Shown here: positions 18,106-27,546 of the stretch, in pieces
Numbering within the stretch: the first letter of the stretch is position 1
How the letters are laid out: every line of letters starts with the position of its first letter
DNA from: Cellulophaga sp. L1A9
Lineage (GTDB): Bacteria > Bacteroidota > Bacteroidia > Flavobacteriales > Flavobacteriaceae
Reading direction: 5' to 3'
Assembly: GCF_009797025.1 (NCBI RefSeq)
Contig: NZ_CP047027.1
Span: forward strand, 4,588,001 to 4,652,000
Length of the DNA: 64,000 nucleotides
Made by a program: the position numbers and the translations under genes
The notes under the pieces: generated by a model
The model's database searches: none
Told to the model about the DNA's origin: nothing
The model's input: the letters and a program-made list of their open reading frames with translations, nothing else

Positions 18106-18894
18106 TTATCCCTTTGAATCTGCCTTGAACCAAAAATCTATAGCTACTTCTTCTGGTCTTTGATCTTGATCTGGGCGATCTCCGCCTTGAGATCCGCCTT
18201 GACGACCACCTGGGCCTCCGCCACTACCTCCAGGTCCGCCGCTTTGGCCACCGCGCCCACCTTGGCCACCGCCACCAAAACTAATGTTTGATGAGCTATC
18301 CTCTTCTCTCTCTATTTTTGTAGTTACCACTCCTATCGTCATTTTTGATCCATCTACAGGATGTGAACTTATATTATTTTTAGGCATTATGAGCTCATAA
18401 TGCAAAAAGCCAGCATCTTTATCATAGTCATAAGCAATACTGATTGCTAGATTATTTAGATCTAAATGAAATTCTTGCGCTAAATCAGGAGTACTATAGC
18501 GTGCCATTTTTGACATGTCTACCAATACGGCTAAAATAGCTGGACCTCTTTCGTCATCTTTTTCTTCTCGTTCTCCACTAGTTCCACGAGGGCTTTCATT
18601 GCTATTGGGTTTCCCTTGTGGTAGGGCTACTTCAGAAGGGTATTGAACAGCGACGTTCTTTTTTCGTTTTCCTTTTACATCAAAATAAACAGAAAAACCA
18701 CGATGCAACATAGAAAGCATTGTTGCCTCATCTGTTGTGCTTAATTGCACATAAACATTTTTAGCATCCATAGTACTGCTATAGTTTATAGTGCCCTCAC
18801 TATTTTCAAGTGATACTTGAGCCTGACTTTTTAACACCCCAAACAGCCCTAGAATGCAAAGCGACCATTTAATTTTATTGAAAATAAACTTCAT
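18106..18894 (-). CDS. Secreted protein with Gly/Gln-rich C-terminal segment, unknown function
   Basis: A 262-aa protein not recognised by name. Signal peptide of about 26 residues (ending KSQAQ). Residues about 30-200 form a mixed domain with a Ser/Pro/Glu-rich linker near 95-115. Residues about 205-240 are dominated by Gly, Ser and Gln in GGxGG patterns, followed by an acidic tail with Trp. Similar Gly-rich tails occur in extracellular or surface proteins. The gene has its own terminator and lies between the two ATP-grasp loci; no functional link can be shown. Confidence 0.7.
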   Translation of the reverse strand: MKFIFNKIKWSLCILGLFGVLKSQAQVSLENSEGTINYSSTMDAKNVYVQLSTTDEATMLSMLHRGFSVYFDVKGKRKKNVAVQYPSEVALPQGKPNSNESPRGTSGEREEKDDERGPAILAVLVDMSKMARYSTPDLAQEFHLDLNNLAISIAYDYDKDAGFLHYELIMPKNNISSHPVDGSKMTIGVVTTKIEREEDSSSNISFGGGGQGGRGGQSGGPGGSGGGPGGRQGGSQGGDRPDQDQRPEEVAIDFWFKADSKG

Positions 18895-19099
18895 TTTTTT
18901 CTACTTAAATTAGGTATGATTTACCCTAAAGCTATCAAATAACAAAAGGCAAATACCATACTTTCAGTGAATAGCCTATAGTTCTTAGTGAATACAGGAT
19001 AACTTCCTTTCCATTTAAATTAATGCTCCCTAGTCATCACCCTATAATCCTAACAGGAATCCTTATCTTTACAGACTCAATACTGATGATTATACAATT

Positions 19100-19669
19100 T
19101 TGCAACAGATAAAAGCTTACTTAGATCAAATAGCGACCATCTCTACTAAAGATTGGGAATATTTTACGTCTAAATTACAAGGCCGTGTCATTCCGAAGAA
19201 AACTATTTTTTTAAAAATTAATGAGATCGAAAACCATATTTCTTTTATTGAATCTGGTGTAGTACGCTTGTTTATTCCCAAAGAGGACCCTGAAAAAGAA
19301 ATTACTTTTGGCTTTAGTTTTGAAAACCAATTTATCAGTGCCTATGATTCTTTTTTAACCCAACAACCTTCTGCCTATCAACTGGAAACGCTAACAGAAA
19401 CTACGCTTTTGAGCATTACCTATAGTGATTTACAAGCCGTTTATAAAAATACCCAAATAGGAAACCTTATTGGCAGACTAACCGCAGAACGCCTTTTTCT
19501 ATTAAAATCTAAGCGCGAACAAAACTTACTAAATCTCACCGCAGAAGAACGCTACCTAAAGTTATTTAAAGAACGGCCAGAACTCATAAAAGTAATTCCT
19601 TTAAAATACATTAGCTCCTATATTGGTGTTACCGCACAGGCTTTAAGCCGAATTAGAAAGCGTCTATAG
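19100..19669 (+). CDS. Crp/Fnr-family transcriptional regulator (TTG start)
   Basis: A 189-aa cyclic-nucleotide-binding-fold regulator. The N-terminal beta roll (about 1-120) is followed by a dimerisation helix and a compact HTH ending YISSYIGVTAQALSRIRKRL. Flavobacteria have many such short Crp-like proteins without known ligand. No in-frame ATG exists upstream; the TTG at 19100 gives the usual N-terminus (xxxIKAYLDQIATIS). It lies about 70 bp before the desaturase gene on the same strand, so it may control membrane-lipid desaturation. Confidence 0.9.
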   Translation: MQQIKAYLDQIATISTKDWEYFTSKLQGRVIPKKTIFLKINEIENHISFIESGVVRLFIPKEDPEKEITFGFSFENQFISAYDSFLTQQPSAYQLETLTETTLLSITYSDLQAVYKNTQIGNLIGRLTAERLFLLKSKREQNLLNLTAEERYLKLFKERPELIKVIPLKYISSYIGVTAQALSRIRKRL

Positions 19670-19736
19670 TACGTGTTTTATTGATTTAGGTTCATTGTTT
19701 TCCGACAAACAACACAGTATCTTTGTAAAAAAAGTT

Positions 19737-20480
19737 ATGGCAGTAATCATTTTTGTTTTAGTGCTTTGGTATGGAGGGTTGTTTTTTCAATCATTCTTTT
19801 TACACCGGTATGCAGCACACCAAGTATTTACCATGTCTAAAACCATGGAGCGTATTACATTTATTCTAACTTGGATTTTTCAAGGGTCTAGTTACTTAAG
19901 TGCTTATGGATATGGCGTTATGCATCGCATGCACCACGCATATACGGATACGGATAAAGATCCGCATTCCCCTTCTCACGATGCAAATTTATTTGCGATG
20001 ATGTGGCGGACAAAAACTATCTATCAAGATATCAATAAAGAACGGATTGCTATTGATCAGCGTTTTACGAAAAACGTACCACAATGGAAAGCATTTGATA
20101 AATTTGCGAGTTCTCGTATTTCTAGAATCCTGTGGATTTCAATGTATATTTTATTTTTCGCATTTTTCACCACCGCAACATGGCAATGGGCTTTGTTGCC
20201 TATCACCTTTTTAATGGCTCCTATTCATGGGGTAATTATCAACTGGTTTGGTCATATTTATGGCTATGTGAATTTTAAAATGAAAAATACGAGTAAAAAT
20301 TTATTCCGATTTGATTTTTTAATGATGGGCGAAGGTTATCACAACAATCACCATAAGCATGCTAGTAGAGCTAATTTTGGTGTAAAATGGTACGAGATAG
20401 ATGTTACCTATGTTATCATTAAATTATTAGACGCTTTTGGTTTTATTCAATTAAAACCCATTCCTGTACAAGATAAATAA
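19737..20480 (+). CDS. Membrane fatty acid (acyl-CoA type) desaturase
   Basis: A 247-aa integral-membrane di-iron desaturase that introduces a double bond into acyl chains. Three His boxes are intact: HRYAAH (23-28), HRMHH (63-67) and HNNHH (202-206), with hydrophobic pairs of helices between them. The frame is open upstream to a TTG at 19695 (14 more residues), but the ATG at 19737 gives the N-terminus usual for this family. The gene follows the Crp/Fnr regulator and ends at a strong hairpin. It is a probable part of cold or fluidity adaptation. Confidence 0.9.
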   Translation: MAVIIFVLVLWYGGLFFQSFFLHRYAAHQVFTMSKTMERITFILTWIFQGSSYLSAYGYGVMHRMHHAYTDTDKDPHSPSHDANLFAMMWRTKTIYQDINKERIAIDQRFTKNVPQWKAFDKFASSRISRILWISMYILFFAFFTTATWQWALLPITFLMAPIHGVIINWFGHIYGYVNFKMKNTSKNLFRFDFLMMGEGYHNNHHKHASRANFGVKWYEIDVTYVIIKLLDAFGFIQLKPIPVQDK

Positions 20481-20521
20481 CTAAAAATAGTTCTTAGCTA
20501 AAGGACATTTTTGATAAAAAA

Positions 20522-20570
20522 AATCCATAAAATAAAAGCGCAGCAATGCTGTACTTCTATTTTATGGGTT
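20522..20570. terminator. Terminator between desaturase and locus 2
   Basis: A 17-position stem (20522-20538 with 20554-20570) with two mismatched or wobble positions, carrying an inner CAGC-AAT-GCTG hairpin in the loop. It lies between convergent genes. Confidence 0.75.
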
Positions 20571-20589
20571 TTTGCATTATATCTAATTG

Positions 20590-21465
20590 CTAACTTTTGC
20601 GGGTAACATCTACGGTAACCTCCATATGCTGACCTCCTCCAGAATACACGATTCCTTTTAAGGGAACAACATCTGAAAAATCACGTCCTTTAGCCACGCG
20701 TATATGCTGGTCTGATACTAAAAGATTATTTGTAGCATCAAACTCTACCCAACCTATGTCAGGTATATATAAAGACATCCAAGCATGAGAAGCATCTGCT
20801 CCTGCTAACTTGGGTTTTCCTGGTGGAGGAATGGTTTCAATATACCCACTTATATACCTAGCAGACAAGCCGATAGAACGCACACAGGCCAAACCAAAAT
20901 GTGCATAATCTTGACATACTCCTTTTTTATGTTTAAACACTTCTTCTAGAGGAGTACTTATTTCCGTGAAGCCGGGCGTAAATGTAAAGTCGGTATAAAT
21001 ACGCGTATTTAATTCATGCATCGCTTCCATTATTGGTCTGTTTGGAGTAAAAGACATTAAAGCATACGCACGTATAGCTGATAAGAAGGTAACATGAGGC
21101 GATTCTAAATAAAATTGCCGGATATCATTAGAGGTATCTATAGACTGCAGCAATTTAACTACCGATTCCCAAGCAGGTGTTTCGGCAGGATTTATAGCCA
21201 ACCACGTTGGTGGATGCACTGTAATTTCATTGGTACTTTCAACAACAAGCTTTTTGTGGGCTTTTTGCAGTGAAAAATAGAAGTATTTATTTTCAAAAAA
21301 ATCTTCTCGTTCCATTATAAAATTTGGCTCAGGATCAATAGTACATTTAGAGGAATTGATTTCCTGTAAAGTATTATTACCACTAACCTGAAATACGATA
21401 TTATGGCATAACGAAACCATAGATTGATATTCGTATACTGTTTTGTGTTTCACTTCGTAAATCAT
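20590..21465 (-). CDS. Transglutaminase-like cysteine protease family protein (locus 2, distal)
   Basis: A 291-aa protein, with beta-rich N domain (about 1-85) and transglutaminase core. The triad is complete: Cys184 (KGVCQDYAHF), His227 (ASHAWMSLY) and Asp243 (EFDATNN). It has the CQD form of the active site, unlike the CRD form in locus 1. Its start codon overlaps the end of the ATP-grasp/alpha-E gene by 4 bp, so translation is coupled. No signal peptide; cytoplasmic role expected. Last gene of the locus 2 operon. Confidence 0.92.
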   Translation of the reverse strand: MIYEVKHKTVYEYQSMVSLCHNIVFQVSGNNTLQEINSSKCTIDPEPNFIMEREDFFENKYFYFSLQKAHKKLVVESTNEITVHPPTWLAINPAETPAWESVVKLLQSIDTSNDIRQFYLESPHVTFLSAIRAYALMSFTPNRPIMEAMHELNTRIYTDFTFTPGFTEISTPLEEVFKHKKGVCQDYAHFGLACVRSIGLSARYISGYIETIPPPGKPKLAGADASHAWMSLYIPDIGWVEFDATNNLLVSDQHIRVAKGRDFSDVVPLKGIVYSGGGQHMEVTVDVTRKS

Positions 21466-24020
21466 ATTTCTGGAATTTTAGTGCTTACAAAACCAAATGT
21501 AGTTTCCGTATGGTTAAAATATTGACTTATAAATAAACTCGAAGCATCTCCAAGCAACTGTTCTAATTTTTCCATTAAAAGGATTAAGTCTTTTCTAGAA
21601 CCTGATTTTTTCTTTCCTTTTTTTAATAGGTTAGGTTCGCTTAAACGAACCAAGGTCGTTGCCTCTAAAAGTTTTTTCTGTATTAAACTAAGCTGTAGCT
21701 GTACTTCAGACGTTTTTGGCATGCGATTTACACGTTTTTCAAGTTGTGTAATTTGGTATACTACAGATCGTGGATTCAATTCATTTAGCAACAACAATGT
21801 TAATGTATTGGTGAATTCAATAGTAGATCTATACATATAACGATACGTAATTAAACTCTCGTTATTAATTAACACGCACTCTAAGAGCGATTTTTCTGTT
21901 TCGCTGTCCAGTTCCTTAGATAGGATATTTTTTAGAAAAGTACAGGTCATATAAGAAGATTCCAGATCACTTCCTATGCACTGTAAATTCCAAGAAACAT
22001 CTCTTGTCATCGTATCTACCCGTAAGCCATGATACGCCATAAGCCGTATAATTAAACCATCTAAAATATAACTAATATCATTGATTCTAGTGCTCTCTTT
22101 AAGCTTGTTACTTTCTTCTGAAATATGATCTAATATGCGCCAACTATCAAGACCTAAACGGTCACGTACCGCATAGGCGTTACGTAAAAATGCTTGTAGG
22201 GAGTGATTCAAGGAACCTGCCTTTGTTACATCAGTGATTACAGAAATGAGTTCTTTTTCAGGATTCACTAATGTTTCTTTATCTTCGAAACCTGGCAATA
22301 ACAAGGTGATATTAGAAAATGATTTTAATAAAGAGCAGAGTACCACATCTTTTTCAACATTTAAGTTATCCTCAGTTTCATAATACTTCTTTATAATAAC
22401 GCGTGCCAGACGCACTAGAAAAATAGAACGTTCTACATACCTGCCCAACCAGAATAATTTTTCTGCGGTACTGCTCGGCAATACATTTTCTGTTTGCGGA
22501 ATTTTATTTGGTACACTTTCTGATTTAGTATGTTTATCACTACCAAGCACCCAAGTATCTTTACTGATCCCTCCCGCTTGATTGGAAACTATAAACGTTC
22601 CTTCATCTGCAGAACTTCGGGTTAATCCACCCGGCATCACTTGGTACGAATGGTCTGTAGTATCTGCTACTACATAACTTCTAAATACCGCATTTCTAGA
22701 GGCTAACTTACCGTCTATGTATGATGGCGTTGTAGAAAAATTTACCCTTTCTTGACCTACATACAAATAAGGCCTCATATTAATTTCATTCTTCAGGGTT
22801 GCTATCTGTTCCTCATCTAATGATGAGCCGTACATAGCACTACTTGTATCATCACTATATATTTTTCTGATAATTAATTTTTCTAAATTATCAAATACAT
22901 ATTGTTTTGCAGCTGCTTGTCCGCACCACCATGTAGCGACAGAAGGTAGAATAAGTTCTTCCCCTAAAATATGTCTACATAGCTTAGGTAAAAACGCCAT
23001 TAAGCCTGGATTTTCAAGAATCCTACTGCCTAAAGGATTTATAAGCATTACCTTTTGCTGCCGTACTGCCTCCATAAGGCCTACAACCCCTAATTGCGAG
23101 TTCATTTTAAACTCTAAAGGATCGCAGAAAACATCATCAACTCGACGTACGATAACATCTACTTTTTTAAGTCCTTTTATTGTTTTTAGCCAAACATACC
23201 CATCACTTACTGTAAGATCTGCACCACTTACCAAGGTAAAACCCATCAATGAAGAAAGGTAAGCATGCTCAAAATAAGCCTCGTTTTCTGAACCTGGCGA
23301 AAGAAAAACTACTCTTGGCTCTTCCTTATTTTGCCATGCGAGATTTGTTATGGTTCTCTTTAAAGTTTCGTAGTACGTATTGATTTTTCTAATCTGATTT
23401 TCTCGAATCATTTCAGGAAAAACTCGGGTCATGGCGACCCTATTTTCAAAGGTATATCCTGCTCCCGAAGGCGCATCTGTACGGTCATGTAAAACCCACA
23501 TTTTACCATTCGGCCCACGTGCTAAATCGGCAGAATACTGTATCAATTGTTGCTCTCCCGGAATTTTTAATTTATCAACCTGCCGTAAAAATCCTTTGTG
23601 ATTATAGATCAGTTCAAAAGGGATATGGCCAGAGCGAATAAGTGTACGTTTGCCATAGATATCTTTTAAAATATGATTTAATAAAACAGTACGCTGTTTC
23701 AGCCCTGATTCTATAACGTTCCAATCTTGCTCTCCAAAAATCATGGGCACAGAATCAAGCATCCAAGGCCTGTTCATCCCATCCGGATCACCATAAATAT
23801 TATAGGTAACCCCATTTTCTTTCAATTGCCGCTTTAGTTGAAGCTGGCGCTCATCCATCTCCTCTTTCCCAAGCGTATTAAAGGTATCCAATATCTTTTC
23901 CCAATGTGGATGCACTGAACCGTCAGGCGATGTTATTTCGTCAAAATAGGGAGAATTACTTTCGACTTTTTTTTGTAATAAAGAAGAAATCATATCTTCT
24001 TTATAAAGCTGGTTGTCCAT
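21462..24020 (-). CDS. Circularly permuted ATP-grasp fused to alpha-E domain (locus 2)
   Basis: An 852-aa fusion. The N-terminal part (about 1-500) is a CP_ATPgrasp_2 ligase with WVLHDRTDAPSGAGYTFENR (about 175-194), the VRRVDDVFCDPLEF motif and a C-terminal QAGGISKDTWVL. The C-terminal part (about 515-852) is an alpha-E domain starting SSTAEKLFWLGRYVERS. It thus joins in one chain what locus 1 encodes as two proteins. Overlaps of 1 bp upstream and 4 bp downstream show tight coupling. Predicted amide-bond-forming enzyme of unknown product. Confidence 0.93.
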   Translation of the reverse strand: MDNQLYKEDMISSLLQKKVESNSPYFDEITSPDGSVHPHWEKILDTFNTLGKEEMDERQLQLKRQLKENGVTYNIYGDPDGMNRPWMLDSVPMIFGEQDWNVIESGLKQRTVLLNHILKDIYGKRTLIRSGHIPFELIYNHKGFLRQVDKLKIPGEQQLIQYSADLARGPNGKMWVLHDRTDAPSGAGYTFENRVAMTRVFPEMIRENQIRKINTYYETLKRTITNLAWQNKEEPRVVFLSPGSENEAYFEHAYLSSLMGFTLVSGADLTVSDGYVWLKTIKGLKKVDVIVRRVDDVFCDPLEFKMNSQLGVVGLMEAVRQQKVMLINPLGSRILENPGLMAFLPKLCRHILGEELILPSVATWWCGQAAAKQYVFDNLEKLIIRKIYSDDTSSAMYGSSLDEEQIATLKNEINMRPYLYVGQERVNFSTTPSYIDGKLASRNAVFRSYVVADTTDHSYQVMPGGLTRSSADEGTFIVSNQAGGISKDTWVLGSDKHTKSESVPNKIPQTENVLPSSTAEKLFWLGRYVERSIFLVRLARVIIKKYYETEDNLNVEKDVVLCSLLKSFSNITLLLPGFEDKETLVNPEKELISVITDVTKAGSLNHSLQAFLRNAYAVRDRLGLDSWRILDHISEESNKLKESTRINDISYILDGLIIRLMAYHGLRVDTMTRDVSWNLQCIGSDLESSYMTCTFLKNILSKELDSETEKSLLECVLINNESLITYRYMYRSTIEFTNTLTLLLLNELNPRSVVYQITQLEKRVNRMPKTSEVQLQLSLIQKKLLEATTLVRLSEPNLLKKGKKKSGSRKDLILLMEKLEQLLGDASSLFISQYFNHTETTFGFVSTKIPEI

Positions 24021-27000
24021 TATTGAATTTTCTTTTTCGCTTTATATTGTCTCAAATCCATAGTATATGGATAATCAGGATTTACTACTTCGCCACTAAT
24101 ATCATACTGCGTTGTAATTTGTATTGGTGTAATATAGCGTCCTGCAGACTGTTGTGTTGCTACGGTAGGTTCTACCAAATTAACGGTATGTCCAAAATCA
24201 AAAAATCTAGAAATACGTCGCGATTCTGCCTCATAACTATTCACAGGAAAGGTTTCATAATTGCGCCCTCCTGGATGTGCCACATGGTATTTGCAAGCCG
24301 CCACAGATTTTTTAGACCAGGTATCATACAAATCAATTACTAAAGGAGTATCCGCCCCTAGCGTTGGATGTAATGCAGAAGGCGGCTGCCATGCACGGTA
24401 GCGTATTCCTGCCACATATTCGCCCTGAACTCCTGTGTTCTTTAGTGGAATACGGCATCCATTACAAATGAGTATGTAACGAGAATCTGTCAATCCGCTT
24501 ACTTTTACCTGAATTCTTTCTAATGAAGAATCTACAAAACGTGCTGTTCCTGTGCTAGACATTTCTTCTCCTAGTACATGCCAAGGTTCAATCGCCATGG
24601 TTAATTCTATATGGATATTATCTACTTGTAATTCTCCTAAAAATGGAAAACGGAAGGCAAAAAATGGATCAAACCAATCCAAATTCATTTTATATCCTGC
24701 ATTTTGTAAGTCTTTCATCACATCGCCTAAATCATTAGAACAATAATGGGGCAATAAAAACCGGTCATGGAGTGCTGTTCCCCAACGTACTAATTTATGT
24801 TCATAAGGTTTTTCCCAAAACCAAGCCATTAAGGAGCGTATCAATAAAAATTGTACCATACACATTTGATAATGTGGTGGCATATCAAATCCTCTAAATT
24901 CTAAAATTCCCAAGCGTCCTGTTGAAGAATCTGGAGAATACAATTTATCAATACAAAATTCTGCTCTATGGGTATTCCCCGTAATATCTACCAATAAATT
25001 TCTGAAGATGCGATCTACCAACCAAAATGGTACTTCGTTTTCTTTTAGGTCTTCTGGTATTTGCTGAAAGGCCAATTCTAGCTCGTATAACATTTCATCA
25101 CGCCCTTCATCTACTCGTGGTGCCTGACTTGTAGGACCAATAAACTGTGTAGAAAACAAATACGATAATGAAGGATGATGTTGCCAATAGGTAATAAAAC
25201 TACGCAATACATCTGGTCTGCGAAGTAACGGACTGTCTGCTGGGGTTACTCCTCCTAGCGTTACATGGTTCCCACCACCGGTTCCGGTATGTTTCCCGTC
25301 TAGATTAAACTTTTCTGTAGTTAATTGAGTTTCCGCAGCTTTTTTATAAAGAATATCATAATTATTCAGAATTTCTTTCCAACTACTTGCGGGGTGAATA
25401 TTTACTTCAATAACGCCTGGATCGGGTGTGATTTGAAATTTCTGGATGCGATTATCTGAAGGAGGATCATACCCTTCAATAAGAATAGGCATTTGTAACT
25501 TCTCAGCTACTACCTCAATATGATTTACCAATTGAAGGTAATGTTCAAAATGTGTCAGCGGTGGTAAAAATATAAAGAGTTTTCCTGCTCTTATTTCTAC
25601 TGATAAACTGGTAATAAAAATGGACTCACTATCTGCTATTTGCTGACGCCCTTCGCTCTTTGCTGTATTTTCTTTTATGCTGGGTAATGCCTCTGCTGCT
25701 TCAAATAAACTAGGCTCTGGCTTCACTTTCACTTCTTCGTGATCAAATGCTTGAATAGATTTCAACGGCAATCGTAAGCCTAAAGGAGAGTTCCCAGGAA
25801 CTAGAAATAGGTTTTTTCTACGGAATTTCCATGCACAAGTTTCCCACGTACTATTTTCAAAATTCCATGCAATTGGTATAGAATAACCGATAGGTTTATT
25901 CATACCGTGTTGCAACAATTCTGATAAACGCTGACGTTCTAATGGAGCTTCTAAATCGAGTTTTAAAGGATCTACATCTATAGGTATATTACTTTCTTCC
26001 CATGCAAAATAAAAGGGATCTTCATACGCAGGGTGTATACATTCTTGGTTTAGTTGTAAGGATTTTGCTAAAGCGTTCATAAACGTATCCGCATCATCTA
26101 CCGTAAATTTATAATCGTGAGATAGGTCTGCTAAAAGCGTATCATTATTCCAAATTGGCAAGCCATCTTTACGCCAATAACATCCTAATTTCCAACGAGG
26201 CAAAGGCTCTCCAGGATACCATTTTCCTTGTCCGTACAGCATTAAAGCTCCCGTACCAAATTCATCTTTTAGTTTATGAAAAAGTTCATTTGATAATTTA
26301 CGCTTTTGTGCGCCATCTGCTGCAGAATTCCACTCTGGTGCATCTTGATTATCTGTAGCAACAAACGTGGGTTCTCCTCCCATGGTTAGCCGCACATCTT
26401 TCGCTAACAATACCGCATCAACTTGTTCTCCTAAGGTCACAATATCATTCCACTGTTCATCGGAATAAGGTTTAGTCACTCGGGGTTTTTCTACAATACG
26501 CGTTACGGTATTTTCAAAATGAAATTCGGTTTTTGCTGCTTCTGCAAGCCCTGAAATTGGGGCGGCACTATCTGGATTAGGAGTACACGCCAAAGGAATA
26601 TGTCCTTCCCCAGCAAACAAGCCTGAGGTAGCATCTAAACCTATCCAACCAGCTCCTGGAACATAAACTTCTGCCCAAGCGTGTAAATCTGTAAAATCTT
26701 CCTCGGCTCCAGAGGGTCCTGTAAGCGATTTAACATCCGGTTTTAATTGCACCAAATACCCTGATGCAAAACGTGATGCCAATCCTAAATGACGTAACAA
26801 TTGTACCAATACCCAAGTAAAATCACGACAAGAGCCTGATTTTAACTGCAAGGTTTCTTCACAGGATTGTACTCCTGCTTCCAAGCGGATGTTATAGGAT
26901 AATTGATTATATATCAACTGATTTAAGGCGACTAAAGAATCAACCATATTCATATCATCGGTTAAAAGCGCTTTTGCTTCCTTAACCAAATTGAGCATCA

Positions 27001-27376
27001 AGGCATCTTTTTCTTTTATCTCTAAGTAAGGCGATAATTGTTGTAATAAGCCTTCTTCATAGGTAAAACCTGGTTTTGAGGCATATTCTTCAATAAAAAA
27101 ATCGAAAGGATTAATCACCACTAGATCTGCAATAACCTCTACATCTACCGAAAAATGATCTACTTTATCTGGAAAAACAATTCTAGCCATATAGTTTCCA
27201 AAAGGATCTTGCTGCCAGTTGATAAAGTGATTTTTAGGATTGATATTTAAACTATATCCTTTAATCGGGGTACGAGAATGTGGTGCAGGACGTAGCCTAA
27301 TTACCTGTGGCGATAATTTAATATGCTTATCATATTTGTATTCTGTGTAATGCCTTATGGCTACTTGTATTGACAT
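24020..27376 (-). CDS. Large transglutaminase-like protein with DUF2126 region (locus 2)
   Basis: A 1118-aa protein. The N-terminal 290 residues are a transglutaminase-like protease with Cys183 (SGSCRDFTW), His232 (DLHAWAEVY) and Asp248 (GLDATSG). The remaining roughly 820 residues are the DUF2126 region seen in the same family, with conserved stretches such as LTMGGEPTFVA and HTGTGGGNHVTLGG. The latter region has a look of glutamine-synthetase/amidoligase-related folds, as suggested in the literature for this family; I cannot verify that here. The stop overlaps the ATP-grasp start by 1 bp. Confidence 0.93.
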   Translation of the reverse strand: MSIQVAIRHYTEYKYDKHIKLSPQVIRLRPAPHSRTPIKGYSLNINPKNHFINWQQDPFGNYMARIVFPDKVDHFSVDVEVIADLVVINPFDFFIEEYASKPGFTYEEGLLQQLSPYLEIKEKDALMLNLVKEAKALLTDDMNMVDSLVALNQLIYNQLSYNIRLEAGVQSCEETLQLKSGSCRDFTWVLVQLLRHLGLASRFASGYLVQLKPDVKSLTGPSGAEEDFTDLHAWAEVYVPGAGWIGLDATSGLFAGEGHIPLACTPNPDSAAPISGLAEAAKTEFHFENTVTRIVEKPRVTKPYSDEQWNDIVTLGEQVDAVLLAKDVRLTMGGEPTFVATDNQDAPEWNSAADGAQKRKLSNELFHKLKDEFGTGALMLYGQGKWYPGEPLPRWKLGCYWRKDGLPIWNNDTLLADLSHDYKFTVDDADTFMNALAKSLQLNQECIHPAYEDPFYFAWEESNIPIDVDPLKLDLEAPLERQRLSELLQHGMNKPIGYSIPIAWNFENSTWETCAWKFRRKNLFLVPGNSPLGLRLPLKSIQAFDHEEVKVKPEPSLFEAAEALPSIKENTAKSEGRQQIADSESIFITSLSVEIRAGKLFIFLPPLTHFEHYLQLVNHIEVVAEKLQMPILIEGYDPPSDNRIQKFQITPDPGVIEVNIHPASSWKEILNNYDILYKKAAETQLTTEKFNLDGKHTGTGGGNHVTLGGVTPADSPLLRRPDVLRSFITYWQHHPSLSYLFSTQFIGPTSQAPRVDEGRDEMLYELELAFQQIPEDLKENEVPFWLVDRIFRNLLVDITGNTHRAEFCIDKLYSPDSSTGRLGILEFRGFDMPPHYQMCMVQFLLIRSLMAWFWEKPYEHKLVRWGTALHDRFLLPHYCSNDLGDVMKDLQNAGYKMNLDWFDPFFAFRFPFLGELQVDNIHIELTMAIEPWHVLGEEMSSTGTARFVDSSLERIQVKVSGLTDSRYILICNGCRIPLKNTGVQGEYVAGIRYRAWQPPSALHPTLGADTPLVIDLYDTWSKKSVAACKYHVAHPGGRNYETFPVNSYEAESRRISRFFDFGHTVNLVEPTVATQQSAGRYITPIQITTQYDISGEVVNPDYPYTMDLRQYKAKKKIQ

Positions 27377-27546
27377 CGACTAAGAAATTAATGTGAAAAT
27401 TATCTAAGAGCAAAATTAACTATTAGATGTTATTTATTTAGACTCGTATTCGTAATGCTTAGGCGGACCTACAACAAAAACATAAGAAAGCGATTTTTTA
27501 TGAAATATACTATCATTCATTTGTTTTTTATTTCTAGCTGTAGGTA

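Noticed and set aside
19695..19736. 14-residue N-terminal extension of the desaturase from a TTG
   Set aside because: Not typical of the family; the ATG at 19737 gives the usual N-terminus before the first His box.
23906..24343. 145-codon plus-strand frame across the ATP-grasp/DUF2126 junction
   Set aside because: Antisense to two clearly real genes, with no features of its own.
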